Notes: a model not told the origin generated them from the letters alone. A stretch of 64,000 nt of DNA from Orientallactaga sibirica (GCA_036365145.1 JAEOAD010000001.1:102210001-102274000), one strand, 5' to 3'. Counted from the stretch's first letter, positions 52,191 through 63,252 are shown. Numbers and translations are program-made.

Positions 52191-52220
52191 AAATTCTCTT
52201 TCTAGGTTGGTGATAGTAAG

Positions 52221-54251
52221 TGTGGTAGTTTGAATTTATGTCCCCCAATATATTCAGTGTTTTATTAGTTATAGTTTGCATCTGCAATCACCTTGCTAGA
52301 GGCAGGGTCACTGGGGGCCTGGTCTTAAGGTGTGGGTTTGAGATTCCATTGTAAAGATTTGCAAATGTGCCTAGCAGGAGTTCCTGAAGTGTGCTGTGTG
52401 ACCTTTTGGCTGTAGTTTTTGCTCTGTGTGCTGTGGTGGCTGGTTGGCTTTTGCTCTCTCTGCTCGGCCTTGTGAAGAGCAGGCCGCTTCTTCTGCCGTT
52501 ATGGAACTTCCCCTGGATCTGTAAGCTTCAATAAATAATATCCCTTCCTCCATAACTGTGCCCGGTCTGGAAGTTCATCTCAGCGAACCTGAAGCTGTCT
52601 GCAACAGTAAAGTGGTACCGAGGAGTGTGGGGTGAGATGAACCTGACCGTGTGGATATTCGTCTTTTGGAACCTTTGTTTTGGAGGAATGGGCATGAACT
52701 TGGTGCTTGCAACTGAAGATGCCTTCTGGAGTGGTAAGCCAAGTTTTATGGACTATTCTGATGAGAGTTTGAGAATGCTAAGTGCAGACTGTATTGAAAT
52801 TCGAGGCTTGGCTTATGAGCTTTCTAAGGGGAAGGAAAGACTGCAGAGGACTTTGTTGGAACTGGGCTACTGGCATAAGGGATAGCTACGTTCTGCTATC
52901 CAGGCCCAGAAAGTTTGATCAAACTTAAATGTGTAATGGACTGATATGCTTGGCTGAAGATATCGGACTGAGATTTTAAGATTTTAAGTTGGAAAACCTC
53001 AAGCAAGTTAAAAGCAGAGGCACTGAGGTTTTAGGTTACTGGAGCTGCTATTGTCAACGCATTAGCAATCTTAAGGAAGGTGGAAGGAAGGTGGCCTGAC
53101 TTGATTTACATTAAAACAATGGAGAGGATGCCTGAGGAAAGACTGTTAAAAATGCAAATTCTTGGAAAGAGCTGACTGGAGAAGGAACCTGCTTTTCAAG
53201 GCTATGATTTATTTTGTCCCTGGATTAAGAATATGGCTGTGTCCTGCACACCTGGTATTAGTTTTGGAAGCATAAAAAAATGCATGGAGTGGTCATGAAT
53301 TGCACACAGTTCCAGGAGCTGCTGCTGAGATGCAGCATGAGGAAAGGCATGAAGTCCCTGAGGAATAGGCTGGAAGAGCCTTTTGGAAGATGGACCGTGG
53401 TTTGCATGGAGACCTGAAGATGTTTTGGATATACCAGGACTGTGTAAAAGGGCTACCATGGAGTGCAGTGTTGGCATGGGATGAGTTTTCCCTGGCGACT
53501 CTGCCCAGCTGGAGGGGCGGAATTGGAAAACCTGGAGACTGTCAGTCTATGGTTATATTGAACTTGAACTGCAGAAGTTTGATGACGGCTGATGGTGGTT
53601 GAGTTTGCATTATTTTAGTTTCTCCTTGCTATTCCTTATACAGTTAAAAATGTTTTACTTTTTCTGTGCCTTTATTTCCTTCATTTGTCTCTGTGCCTTT
53701 ACATGTTGAAAGTATTTAACTTGTTTGATTTTACAGGACTCACTATCTTAAGTTGATCAAGACTGTGAGAACCTTTGAAATTGGACCAAGTACAATTTAC
53801 AATGTGTGATAGTTATAAATCTATTGGGGGTCAGGAGCTAAATATATTGGGGGCCAGGGGCGGAATGTGGTAGTTTGAATTTATGTCCCCCAATATATTC
53901 AGTGTTTTATTAGTTATAGTTTGCATCTGCAATCACCTTGCTAGAGGCAGGGTCACTGGGGGCCTGGTCTTAAGGTGTGGGTTTGAGATTCCATTGTAAA
54001 GATTCGCAAATGTGCCTAGCAGGAGTTCCTGAAGTCTGCTGTGTGACCTTTTGGCTGTAGTTTTTGCTCTGTGTGCTGTGGTGGCTGGTTGGCTTTTGTT
54101 CTCTCTGCTCGGCCTTGTGAAGAGCAGGCTGCTTCTCCTGACTTTATGGAACTTCCCCTGGATCTGTAAGCTTCAATAAATAATATCCCTTCCTCCATAA
54201 CTGTGCCCGGTCTGGAAGTTCATCTCAGCAAACCTGAAGCTGTCTGCAACA
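52221..54251 (+). mobile_element. Complete paired-LTR ERVL-MaLR-like element 2
   Basis: LTRs of 386 bp (52221-52606, 53866-54251) enclose 1259 bp homologous along its length to element 1. The target-site duplication is again 'gtaag' (52216-52220, 54252-54256). The LTR pair shows about eight substitutions (about 2%), so this insertion is older than element 1. Relative to element 1 the LTR lacks 'gtgat' in 'ggtgtggtgatggg', and the interior has an extra 'tttctgtgcctttatttccttcatttg' near 53660. Primer-site-like and purine-tract sequences are in place; no retroviral genes. Confidence 0.96.
52625..52885 (+). CDS. Small ORF in the internal region of element 2 (86 codons)
   Basis: Equivalent to the 44849 ORF but with an upstream in-frame ATG (52625); the homologous ATG is at 52637. 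The hydrophobic leader and acidic middle are kept. An extra base near 52800 moves the C-terminal third to another frame. Coding status uncertain. Confidence 0.28.
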   Translation: MWGEMNLTVWIFVFWNLCFGGMGMNLVLATEDAFWSGKPSFMDYSDESLRMLSADCIEIRGLAYELSKGKERLQRTLLELGYWHKG

Positions 54252-54500
54252 GTAAGTAAGTTACTATCTACTCCAGTTTCTGGCAAAACACAAAGTTATG
54301 AGAAAAGCAAGCTGTCTCCTGAATGATTATGACTCTGAGGGATCAAATATGCAGCCATGTCTGTATACACGTTCATTCGCTTTTTCTTGGGCTTTGTCCA
54401 TTCTATTTCTATATTCCTTCATTTGTCTCTCAGTATTCTTTTTTGTGCACTTTATATAAATTAAAAATATCTTAATGCTTCTTGTAAAAAAAAAAAAAAG
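54252..54500. other. Unique sequence
   Basis: No repeat core; an A13 run lies at 54487-54499. Confidence 0.4.
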
Positions 54501-54504
54501 AACT

Positions 54505-55340
54505 TCTCTTTAGTTGGGGTGGGGTGGGGAGGTTGAAGAGGAAGTCATATACAGTCTTAACCAGCAGTGGACCCTGCAAGCTACACAACCAGGAGTCTAG
54601 GCAAGATGTACCCACTGGTGCAATAGTGACATGACAGGAATAGGGGTAACCAATTGCTCTGATTGGATTTGAGGCCTGGGAATTCATGCCTTGTCCTGAA
54701 AACATAGCCAAAAGCCTATGGTTGGGAAGGTCATAGCCCTATCTTATCAGGGAAGCTGCCACTGTTGTTTGGCTAAATGGGCACGTTGTACACATCAAAT
54801 TGCCCTCTGAATATTTATGTTTGTGCCCATAGATTAGTGCAGCTCTGGCCTTTGGTCAGAGAAGCTTCTTTTTGCAGGTGGTGATGACTGCTGGGGAGAC
54901 TCAAGATTCATCAAAGTGCTGAGAATAAGTGACTGTTGAGTGCTCAGTCCCAAATGAGACATCTCTCTTGTGCCCTCTGGTTGCGTAAGGAGTGGCAGAA
55001 AGAATGTAAGAGCCAAAGGATGGGTAGGAGTGCTCTGGAATGCTGTCTTCTGGACATGATGTGTCCATTGCATTCATGACCTCACAGTGGTTGTTCTTGC
55101 CTGCCCAGGACCTGAATGATATTGGGTCCATCAACAGATTGTCACAGATGATTGAGGAGAGCAAATAAATAAATAAATAATCAAACAAACAACAAAAACC
55201 CAGACATCAAAATACAAGAGGGATTAGTTAGAAAGAAGGGGTTCAGGATTTGGGGAGGGAGGACAAAAAAAGTAATAGGAGGGGATTATGATCAAAATAT
55301 GTTATGTAAGTGTATGAACATTGGCAATTAAAAAAGTTTA
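54505..55340 (+). mobile_element. LINE1 3' end (plus strand), diverged
   Basis: Carries the same ordered phrases as 31668-32640 ('gcaatagtgacatg', 'gtaaccaattgctc', 'agagaagcttct', 'gagccaaagga') and ends 'gaacattggcaattaaaaaag'. It is an older copy than the one at 44355. Confidence 0.75.
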
Positions 55341-55494
55341 AGGTTGGGTGTGGTGGCGCACACCTTTAATCCCAGCACTAGGGAGGCAGAGGTAGGAGGA
55401 TTGCTATGAGTTTGAAGCCAGCCTGAGACTACATAGTGAATTCCAGGCCAGCTCAGGCTAGAATGAGACCCTACCTTGGAAAAAAAAACAGTTT
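55341..55494 (+). mobile_element. B1-like SINE
   Basis: 'aaggttgggtgtggtggcgcacacctttaatcccagcactaggg' to 'gagaccctaccttgg'. 'aaaaaagttta' flanks both ends. Confidence 0.95.
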
Positions 55495-55510
55495 AAAAAA
55501 GTTCTCTTTC

Positions 55511-55745
55511 AGGCTGGAGAGATGGCTTAGTGGTTAAGCACTTGCCTGTGAAGTCTAAGAACCCCGGTTTGAGGCTCAATTCCCCAGGACCCACGTAAGA
55601 CAGATGCACAAGGTGGGGCATGCATCTGGAGTTCATTTGCAGTGGCTGGAGTTCCTGGCATGTCCATTCTCTCTCTATCTGCCTCTTTCTCTCACTCTCT
55701 CTGTCACTCTCAAATAAATAAGCAAACAAAAAAAATTTTTTTTTA
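55511..55745 (+). mobile_element. B2-superfamily SINE
   Basis: 'caggctggagagatggcttagtggttaagcacttgcc' to 'ctcaaataaataagc'. 'aaagttctctttc' at 55497 and 55746 is the target-site duplication. Confidence 0.96.
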
Positions 55746-56240
55746 AAGTTCTCTTTCATCAGCTTTTGCCATAACTAAATAATCTCATTTTTCCATTTCT
55801 CTCAACATTATGTCATTTTCTCTTCATGAAGGCAAACCTTCAGACCCACAGCCAAGCTTTATGGCAGATTTGTATAACAGAGAGGATGCAAGTGGAGCTT
55901 TTGTACACTGAATTATTATAGATCAGGAGTTGGCAAACTATGGCCTGCTGGATAAATCTGGCTTATTTTCCGTTTTGCTAAAGAAAGTTTTTTGGAGCAT
56001 CTCTTCCTTCATCATTTACATGCGACCTGTGGTTGCTCTCACAGTACAAAATCATAACTGGGCAGTCAGGACAGAAACTGTGACCTGCAAAATTTGAAAT
56101 ATTTGACTGTTTGACTCTTTACAGAAAAAAAAAAAAAAAAAGCTGTTGCTTGATGGCCCCATGTGTGGAGGAGGAATTTGAGGATGAACACCAAGCTGTA
56201 AGATAAGGGACATTCACACCTCTTATTAAAAGTAGTACTG
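55746..56240. other. Unique sequence
   Basis: 'atcaggagttggcaaactatggcctgctggataaatctggc' (55922-55962) closely resembles the start of the old DNA transposon MER5/Charlie-type text known from many mammals. Otherwise unassigned. Confidence 0.4.
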
Positions 56241-56398
56241 CCAGGCATGGTGGCGCACGCCTTTAATTCCAGCACTCAGGAGACAGAGGTAGGAGGATCA
56301 CCATGAGCTTAAGGCCAGCCTGAGACTATATAGTGAATTCCAGGTCAGCCTGGACTAGTAAGACCCTACCTTGAAAAAAAAAAAAAAAAAAAAGGAGG
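56241..56398 (+). mobile_element. B1-like SINE
   Basis: 'gccaggcatggtggcgcacgcctttaattccagcactcagg' to poly-A. 'agtagtactg' / 'gaggtactga' near the ends is a weak duplication. Confidence 0.94.
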
Positions 56399-56451
56399 TA
56401 CTGAATTCCTTGGGAGTGACTATCTGCCTGGTGTTAAGAATAGCAAGCACT

Positions 56452-56622
56452 TAGCCAGGCATGGTAGTGCACGCCTTTAATCCCAGCACTCGGGAGGCAG
56501 AGGTAGGAGGATAGCCGAGAGTTCGAGGCCACCCTGAGACTACATAGTTAATTCCAGGTCAGCCTGGACCAGAGTGAACCCCTACCTCGCAAAACCAAAA
56601 AAAAAAAAAAAAAAAAAAAAAG
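56452..56622 (+). mobile_element. B1-like SINE
   Basis: 'tagccaggcatggtagtgcacgcctttaatcccagcactcggg' to A22. 'agaatagcaagcactta' at 56439 and 56621 is a perfect 17-bp target-site duplication. Confidence 0.97.
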
Positions 56623-56690
56623 AATAGCAAGCACTTATATGGACCTTATTATGTTCCAGCCAACATTTTCACTGCTTTATACATTATTCT
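56621..56690 (-). mobile_element. MIR SINE, outer part, split
   Basis: 'gcaagcacttatatggaccttattatgttccagccaacattttcactgctttatacattattc' matches the reverse of the MIR 3' region. Its continuation is at 57205-57290. Confidence 0.65.
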
Positions 56691-56848
56691 TTTTTTTTGT
56701 TGTTGTTGTTTTGTTTGTTTGTTTTTCAAGGTAGGTTCTCTCTCTGTAGCCCAGGCTGACCTGGAATTCACTATGTAGTCTTAGGCTGATCCTCCCACCT
56801 CTGTCTCCGGAATGCTGGGATTAAAGGGGTGTACCTCCACACCTGGCT
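56691..56848 (-). mobile_element. B1-like SINE
   Basis: (GTT)n(GTTT)n tail, 'tttttcaaggtaggttctctctctgtagcccagg', missing part of the middle, to 'acctccacacctggc'. Confidence 0.93.
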
Positions 56849-57196
56849 CCATAACTCTTTATTTTATTTTATTTATTTTTTATTTTATTATTTTTATTGA
56901 CAACTTGTTTAATTGTAGACAATATCCCATGTTATTTCCCTCCCTCCCCCCACTTTCCCTTTTGAAACTTCACTCTCCATATCCCCTCCCCCTCTCAATC
57001 AGTCTCTCTTTTCAGTTTGATGTCAAGATCTTTTCCTCTTATTATGATGGTCTTGTGTAGGTAGTATCAGGCACTGTGAGGTCATGGATGCCCAGGCCAC
57101 TTTGTGTCTGGAGGAGCACGTTGTAAGGAGTCCTACTCTTCCTTTGGCTCTTACATTCCTTCTGCCCCCTCTTCCACAATGGACCCTGCTGGCTCC
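56849..57196 (-). mobile_element. LINE1 3' end (minus strand), 5' truncated
   Basis: T-rich start, 'ttattgacaacttgtttaattgtagacaatatcccatg', '...ggtcttgtgtaggtagtatcaggcactgtgaggtcatgg' as in 28148 onward. 'ctggctccataactcttt' (56843) and 'ctggctccataattcttt' (57189) form its target-site duplication. Confidence 0.9.
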
Positions 57197-57204
57197 ATAA
57201 TTCT

Positions 57205-57292
57205 TTGTCGTTATGATCATCCCAATTTTATAGGCAAGGAAACAGGAACACAGGGTGATGAAGTGCTGAGGTTCCTGGCAGACCAGGATTCC
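57205..57292 (-). mobile_element. MIR SINE, inner part
   Basis: 'atgatcatcccaattttataggcaaggaaacaggaacacagggtgatgaagtgctgagg' is the reverse MIR core, separated from 56621-56690 by a B1 and a LINE1. Confidence 0.7.
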
Positions 57293-59832
57293 CCACTGGG
57301 CTAGGTGTAGACCCCCTGAGTGCCACATCTCCCACCCTTAGGAATCCAGGTGTTCAATAAGTCATCCCTCAAGAAGGGACTGAGCCACGATGTGGCGAAG
57401 GCCCAGTGTGGGATACGACAGCAGGAATCAACTGTTACTTTCCACTTAAGCATTTTCTCACTATGTTCCTGACAGCCCCACCTAGCCGATGTGTGATGCC
57501 TGCCCCTCACCTGGGAGCACAAACTATTTACAGAGCGCTGACTCTCTCTTGATGCACACTGGCCTTGGGAGGAGGGAAGCTATGACAGCAAAACCCTTTC
57601 CGGAACAGAAACAAAGCGCTCGAGCCATGGTGTAGTGATCTAAGGAGGAGTCACCAGCTGAGTAAGGCAGGGAGGAGGTTGTGGGGCCCTGTCACGATGC
57701 TCTGAGGCTGGTCACCCCGGCCTTGAGGATGGCTCACATCCACTCAGGCTGTGCGGCTCTGCTGAAAACCTCTCGTGATTAACTGGAAAGGATCAGCTGT
57801 CATGAACAGTGTGCTTCCCAACCCCACCAGGACCAGTCAGCTGTCATGTGCTGCCTAAGTATCCTATCACAGCTTCTTTCTCATCTCCCAGCAAAAGTGA
57901 TTGGTGTGGGGAAAATTAAGTACCTGGTGTCTGTCAAGAGGCAACAAAATTCATGCTGATTATTCCATCCGAGGTGGGCGGGAGGAAGGAAGGAGCCGTT
58001 CTGCTGGAGCGTGTTAAAGAGGAAAGCAGGGAACAGATGGGAGGCAGCGCCCACCCGTTGAGGTGAACTCACCTGTCCCTGGCACCCGCTGGTCCCTGAT
58101 GTCAGAGCTCAGACCCCACCCCCTGCTGCTGGGGACGTGGGAGAGGAGAGGCCAAGTGCTGGGAAGACGCTGGCTGGTCGGTAGCAGTTGGTATCAGCTT
58201 TCTCCACCCACACCTCCTGCTCTTCAGGCAGCCAGCCTGGGAGGAGGAAAAACAGGTTGTACCTCCAATGCTTCTTTGTTGCGCAGATCTTTCACCTCCC
58301 ACCCCACCATCCCAAACACTGAGATAAACAAGAGCAAGGAGAAAGAGTAATTGATCAGGGTTCCCTTGCTTTGGGGACATAGTAACATATAGCATCATTC
58401 AAGGAGTTTGTGGGTGTCCGGTTGAAAAAAATTTGAAAAAAAAACAAACATTCTACCCCAAACTACATAAAATGGGAAGAGAGAGAGAGAGAGAGAGAGA
58501 GAAATAACAGGCTGCTCTCTCAAGACAGCTCCATTATCTGGAGGCCAGCCCAGAAGGCAGGAGAGGAAGCTGCTTTTGAGTTTCTTAGTCAGGATAGGGT
58601 GCCAGCAGCCCTGAAGGGTATCCATCTCATCCCTTCACTCATGACCTTGGCTGACAGCCCCTAACACAGTCATTAGTGGTCAGGCTAGCTGAAGGGCTAG
58701 GTGGGAAGTCCTCATAGCTCCAGTGGGCTCTTGAGAAAGAATGGGGTGCCTAAGGACCCCAGTGAACTCAGCTTGGAGGTATGTATCTACTGGCCAGAGC
58801 CTCTGCCCTGAGCGGCTAGGTACCACTCAGCACATCATTGTGCCCTAGAGGTTGAGGCAAGCTCCTAGCTGCATTGTGCACTACGGGTTTCAGGAATGAG
58901 CAGGCAGTGGGCATTTGTTCAGATGCCCCCATCCTAACCACCATTCATTGAAATCAGTGAGTGATTCTAGATAGCTCCCACAGGCCAGGTCACACAGAGC
59001 TTCCTGACAAGTGGGGCACAGAAACTAAAAGCAAATATGCACGCAAAGCTGAAAAAAAAAAAAAATCACTCTGTACTGTGACAAAAGGACCAGGTGCCAA
59101 GGGTGAGATCTTAGTTTAATGCCTTAGGGGAAGTGGGTAGGTTGGGGGAAGGAAGGCTGGGGGAGGGAGAAGCTCTGTGAGCAGAAGACCTCAGACCTTC
59201 AAAGCAGTGTGGGGCACCCAAGGGACTCCAACCACCCACGTTGGGTAAAGGGGACAGAGCACAAAGAGCTCACGTTGAACCCAATCACATAAGACGTTTA
59301 CTGGGACTTCCGAGGGCCTTGTTATTTCTTTACTCACTCTCTCTCTCATTTCTGACTTGCATTCATATCACACCCTGATGTACTCTTTTCTGTCTGTGTG
59401 TATCTCATTGTGCTCTCTGCGTTACACTGAGCAAAAACATGTGTCTAGGAAGGAGAATATCAGACATAAGAAAGACCCTCAGAGAGGCCCTCATTTGGGG
59501 TATCCGCCCTTGGAGACCCCATTCTGCCTTGGGGCTGAAGGCAGGGCAGCCACCATAGAGGAGGGAAGGGGTGATGGCTCAATCTCAAACTGACTCTATC
59601 CCAGTTTACTGGTCACCTTGAGCCAGGGAGCACACACTGGGTCTGCGCTGCCTCATCTGAGGCACGAGAGGAGTGTACAAGGTCAGCCCCTCAGACAGGC
59701 TTTAGAGGGGCTAAGCATCCTTCAAACTGCATGTGAAACATGGTGGGCTTGAGTATCTATACATTTCTCCAGGAAGAGTTCCATAGGCCTCATTCATTCT
59801 CAAAGGGACCCCCAGCCCACAAACGATTACAA
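57293..59832. other. Longest repeat-poor stretch; no gene recognised
   Basis: 2.5 kb without a SINE. A (GA)n run lies at 58480-58502 and an A13 run at 59052-59064. ORFs up to 98 codons occur in several frames without domain or splice evidence. Motifs such as 'ctcgtgattaactgg' (57769) and 'gcttttgagtttcttagtcagg' have no proven role. It is the best place in the window to look for conserved regulatory DNA. Confidence 0.4.
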
Positions 59833-59998
59833 TAGCCTGGCGTGGTGAGGCACGACTTTAATTCCAGCACTTGGGAGGCAGAGATGGTAGGAGCATTGGT
59901 AGTTCGAGGCCAGCCTGAGACTACAGAGTGAATTCCAGGTCAGCCTGGGCTAGCGTGAGACCCACTCCCCACTCCCCCCTCCCAAAAAACCCCCAAAC
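59833..59998 (+). mobile_element. B1-like SINE
   Basis: 'tagcctggcgtggtgaggcacgactttaattccagcacttggg' to a C/A-rich tail instead of poly-A. Confidence 0.92.
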
Positions 59999-60284
59999 AA
60001 CAAAAAGATTAGGACACCTGCTCTGGGTGACATTCATGAACCCACAGTATTCAGGTCTTTGACACTTGGGGTCACAGGTGCTTTTATTGTAACGCTAAAG
60101 AGACACAAGTGTTGGAGCCCTCAGACAGCAGGGAGGGGCCAGGAGTGTTCTAGTCGGGGACTGGAGGCCAGGCTACAAGCAGGAAGTCAAATAGCCATCA
60201 CATTTCTGGTAAGCTGACTCCAGAGAACTCTGAAGGAAGACTCAAAATGAGGGTGACAGCAGTTTGCTGTGATTCCCTTACTCT

Positions 60285-60446
60285 CGTTTGTTTGTTTTGT
60301 TTTTGTTTTTTCAAGATAGGGACTCACTCTAACTCAGGCTGACCTGGAATTCACTCTGTAGTCTCAGGGTGGCCACAAACTCATGGCGATCCTCCTATGT
60401 CTGCCTCCAGAGTACTGGGATTAAAGGCATCACCACATCCGGCACC
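60285..60446 (-). mobile_element. B1-like SINE
   Basis: (GTTT)n, 'ttttttcaagatagggactcactctaactcagg' to 'ggcatcaccacatccggc'. Confidence 0.93.
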
Positions 60447-60501
60447 CTATTCTACTTCTAAATAAATATTCATTTTTATATTTTATTTTGCTTTCATAAT
60501 T

Positions 60502-60807
60502 CAATTATATTAATTGTTTTTTGAGGTAGGGTCTCACACTAGCCCAGGCTAACTTAGAATTTGCTATGTAGTCTCAGAGTGGCCTAGAGCTCATGGCGAT
60601 CCTCCTACCTCTGCCTCCCGAGTGTTGGGATTAAAGATGTGCACCACCACCAGCCAATTATATTAATTGTTTTTTGAGGTAGGGTCTCACACTAGCCCAG
60701 GCTAACTTAGAATTTGCTATGTAGTCTCAGAGTGGCCTAGAGCTCATGGCGATCCTCATACCTCTGTCTCCCGAGTGTTGGGATTAAAGATGTGCACCAC
60801 CACCAGC
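60502..60807 (-). repeat. Tandemly duplicated B1 (two 153-bp units)
   Basis: 'caattatattaattgttttttgagg' starts at 60502 and 60655. Each unit holds one reverse B1 that shares unusual changes ('gctaacttagaatttgctatg', 'ctagagctc'). The units differ at two positions ('cctcctac'/'cctcatac', 'tgcctccc'/'tgtctccc'). So a B1 together with its flank was duplicated. Confidence 0.96.
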
Positions 60808-60957
60808 CAATATATTAATTTTTTTTTTGAGGTAGGGTCTCACTCTAGACCAGGCTGACCTGGAATTCACAATGTAGTCTCAGGGTAGCCTCAAATTTGC
60901 AGCAATCCTCCTACCTTTGCTTCTCGAGTGCTGGGATTAAAGGCCACCATGCCTGGG
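60808..60957 (-). mobile_element. B1-like SINE
   Basis: Begins at the same word ('caatatattaatttttt') as the duplicated units but has an independent, more consensus-like B1 body ('ctgacctggaattcacaatgtagtctcaggg'). Confidence 0.94.
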
Positions 60958-60964
60958 TTTTAAT

Positions 60965-61176
60965 TTTTTAAAATATTTTTTATTTATTTATTAGAGGGAG
61001 AGAGAGAGAAACAGATAGAGAGAGAGAAATGGGCATGCCAGGGCCTCTAGTCACTGCAAACTCCAGACACATGTACCACTTTATGCATCTGGCTTATGTG
61101 GATACTGGAGAATTGAACCTAGGTCCTTAGGCTTCACAGGCAAGTGACTTAACCACTAAGCCATCTCTCCAGCCAG
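60965..61176 (-). mobile_element. B2-superfamily SINE
   Basis: 'tttttatttatttattagagggagagagagag' tail, 'ctctagtcactgcaaactccagacacatgtaccac' to 'ctctccagcc'. Confidence 0.95.
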
Positions 61177-61179
61177 ATT

Positions 61180-61338
61180 TTTTGTTTGTTTGTTTTTTCG
61201 AGGTAGGGTCTCACTCTAGCTCAGGCTGACCTGGAATTCACTCTGTAGTCTCAGGGTGGCCTCAAACTCAAGGCGATTCTCCTACTTCTGCCTCCCGACT
61301 GCTGGGATTAAAGGCATGTGCCACCAGGTCCAGCGTCA
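61180..61338 (-). mobile_element. B1-like SINE
   Basis: 'ttttttcgaggtagggtctcactctagctcagg' to 'gccaccaggtccagcg'. Confidence 0.95.
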
Positions 61339-61531
61339 CCCCAATTATCATTATTATTATTAAAGAATATCCCAAATTGTAAGCCTTTGGACCTCATGCA
61401 GCCTAGATTTGCTCCTGGGTTTGGAATGTAACCTAGACCAGATGCACAGAGGCTGCTTAGCCATCCTGCCTCCTGCTTCTTTTCCTTCCCCTTCTCCAAA
61501 TCTCCTTTCCTTTTTCTTTTCTTTCTTTTTT

Positions 61532-61722
61532 AAAAAATATTTTATTTTTATTTACCTATTTACTTGAAAGAGCAAAAGAGGGGAAGAGAGAGAGGGAGAA
61601 AAGGTGCACAAACGAACTCCAGACGCATGTGCGTCTGGCTTATGTGGGTCCTGGAGAATCAAAACTGGTTCCTTTGGTTTTGCAGGCAAGCACCTTAACC
61701 GCTAAGCCATCTCTCCAGCTCC
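61532..61722 (-). mobile_element. B2-superfamily SINE, internally deleted
   Basis: Lacks 'gggcatgccagggcctccagccactgca'; has 'aacgaactccagacgcatgtgcgtctggcttatg' to 'ctctccagctcc'. 'tcctttcctttttcttt' (61502) and 'tccctttcctttttcttt' (61719) is the target-site duplication. Confidence 0.94.
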
Positions 61723-62079
61723 CTTTCCTTTTTCTTTTTCTCTTTCTCCCCCTTTAACATGGATTTCAGGGAGTGGGAAGGAAATGACCTGAGTGGCCAA
61801 ACTCCATGGGACAATGGCCCGGTGTTTTTGACGTGGGAGTGGTGTCTGTTCTGACTCAAGCCAGATCAGCCCTGAGATGACACCTCAGTGCAGGCGCTGT
61901 GTTTCGTTTCATGCAGCCCAGCTGTGTTCTGAGCATGGCCAAATCAGACACCTCTCACTTCCTCTGCGAACGGAACTTGGTGTCTGGATGACGTACAAGA
62001 CAGGTTGGTTGTGCAAAATAGTAAATTCCACCTTGGGTCTCCAACCCCAACCCCCCAAGCCTAAAAACAGAAACAACAC

Positions 62080-62112
<33 letters not shown>

Positions 62113-62884
62113 CAACACCTGAAAGAAACTGGGCTTCTACCACATAGACTTTCTTAAGAGCCACCCTCAGGGCTGCAGAGTGGTTGTCAATGATTCCCAA
62201 GACCTGTTGAAATCTCAGATCAATGTCTTCCTGTCTGTGTGACCTAGACCATTTTACTGAACATCTCTGAGGCCTGGATTCTTCAATCTTGAGGGCACAA
62301 TGACATGCACGTTTCTGTGACAATAACTGTGGGTAGCCCATGGCAGACATCCCATGGGTTGTTCTCTACACAGGGGACCCGATGATACAGTCGCTGGCTC
62401 TGCTATAGGGTCCATGAAAGCACCTTCCCGCCACTGGAAATGCTGTTCATTGGTATCTTCTCCCACCCACTTGAGGGACTTGGCCAATGGTATGTGTTCC
62501 AGCCAATTCTAGGGATAGCCAAGTCCTCTACATTGAAGGTGTCCCAGAGTCTCCAGAATCCCTGGACTCCCAGCTTCCCAGTTTCTCAAGACACACAGGA
62601 AACAGATGTTTTGGTCCCTGGACCTGCCCATTTCCTTCCTGCACGTACATCCATAGCTGGTCTATGACACTTGAACAAATCTTCCAGAAATGATGATGGT
62701 CCTCTGAAGTCCTTGGCCCATTTAAACTAAGCAGAGCAGCAATGTCTGTCAGCTCTCTGAGGTGGCATTGGTGGTGTCGGCTGACTCCACAGCAGCCGCT
62801 TAAAGTTCTCCTCCTCCAGGTGTGGTTTGTCTGGAGACTGTGGAAGTTAAACAGACAGGATGGTGATGAATTAGAAAGCAGAGA
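61723..62884. other. Unique sequence with poly-A run and MIR trace
   Basis: A32 at 62080-62111. 'cctgtctgtgtgacctagaccattttactgaacatctctgaggcctgg' (62230-62277) looks like a MIR core (+). ORFs of 60-131 codons overlap on both strands and are unrecognised. Confidence 0.45.
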
Positions 62885-63067
62885 TTTCAGGCTGGTGGTT
62901 AAGGAACTTGGCTGTGAAGTCTAAGGACCCATGTTCAATTCGCCACTACTCACATAAGTCAGAGGCACATGGCGGCGCATGTGTTTGGAGTTCATTTGCA
63001 GTGCCTGGAGGCCCTGGTGTGCCCATTCTCTCTCTCTCTTCTCTTCTCTGTCATAAATAAAAATAAA
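62885..63067 (+). mobile_element. B2-superfamily SINE, head shortened
   Basis: 'ttcaggctggtggttaaggaacttggctgtgaagtctaagg' then the usual middle and a short TC tail with 'ataaataaaaataaaaac'. Confidence 0.92.
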
Positions 63068-63074
63068 AACAAGA

Positions 63075-63236
63075 TGGCCGGGCATGGTGGCACACACCTT
63101 TAATCCCAGCACTTGGGAGGCAGAGGTGGGAGGATCGTTATGAGTTCAAGGCCACCCTAAGACTACATAGTGAATTGCAGGTCAGCCTGGGCTAGAGCAA
63201 GACCCTACCTCGAGAAACAAAACAAAACAAAAAAAT
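63075..63236 (+). mobile_element. B1-like SINE
   Basis: 'tggccgggcatggtggcacacacctttaatcccagcacttggg' to '(AAAAC)n'. 'caagatgg' / 'aatgaga' flanks are not matching. Confidence 0.95.
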
Positions 63237-63252
63237 GAGATAGAGATTCCAA

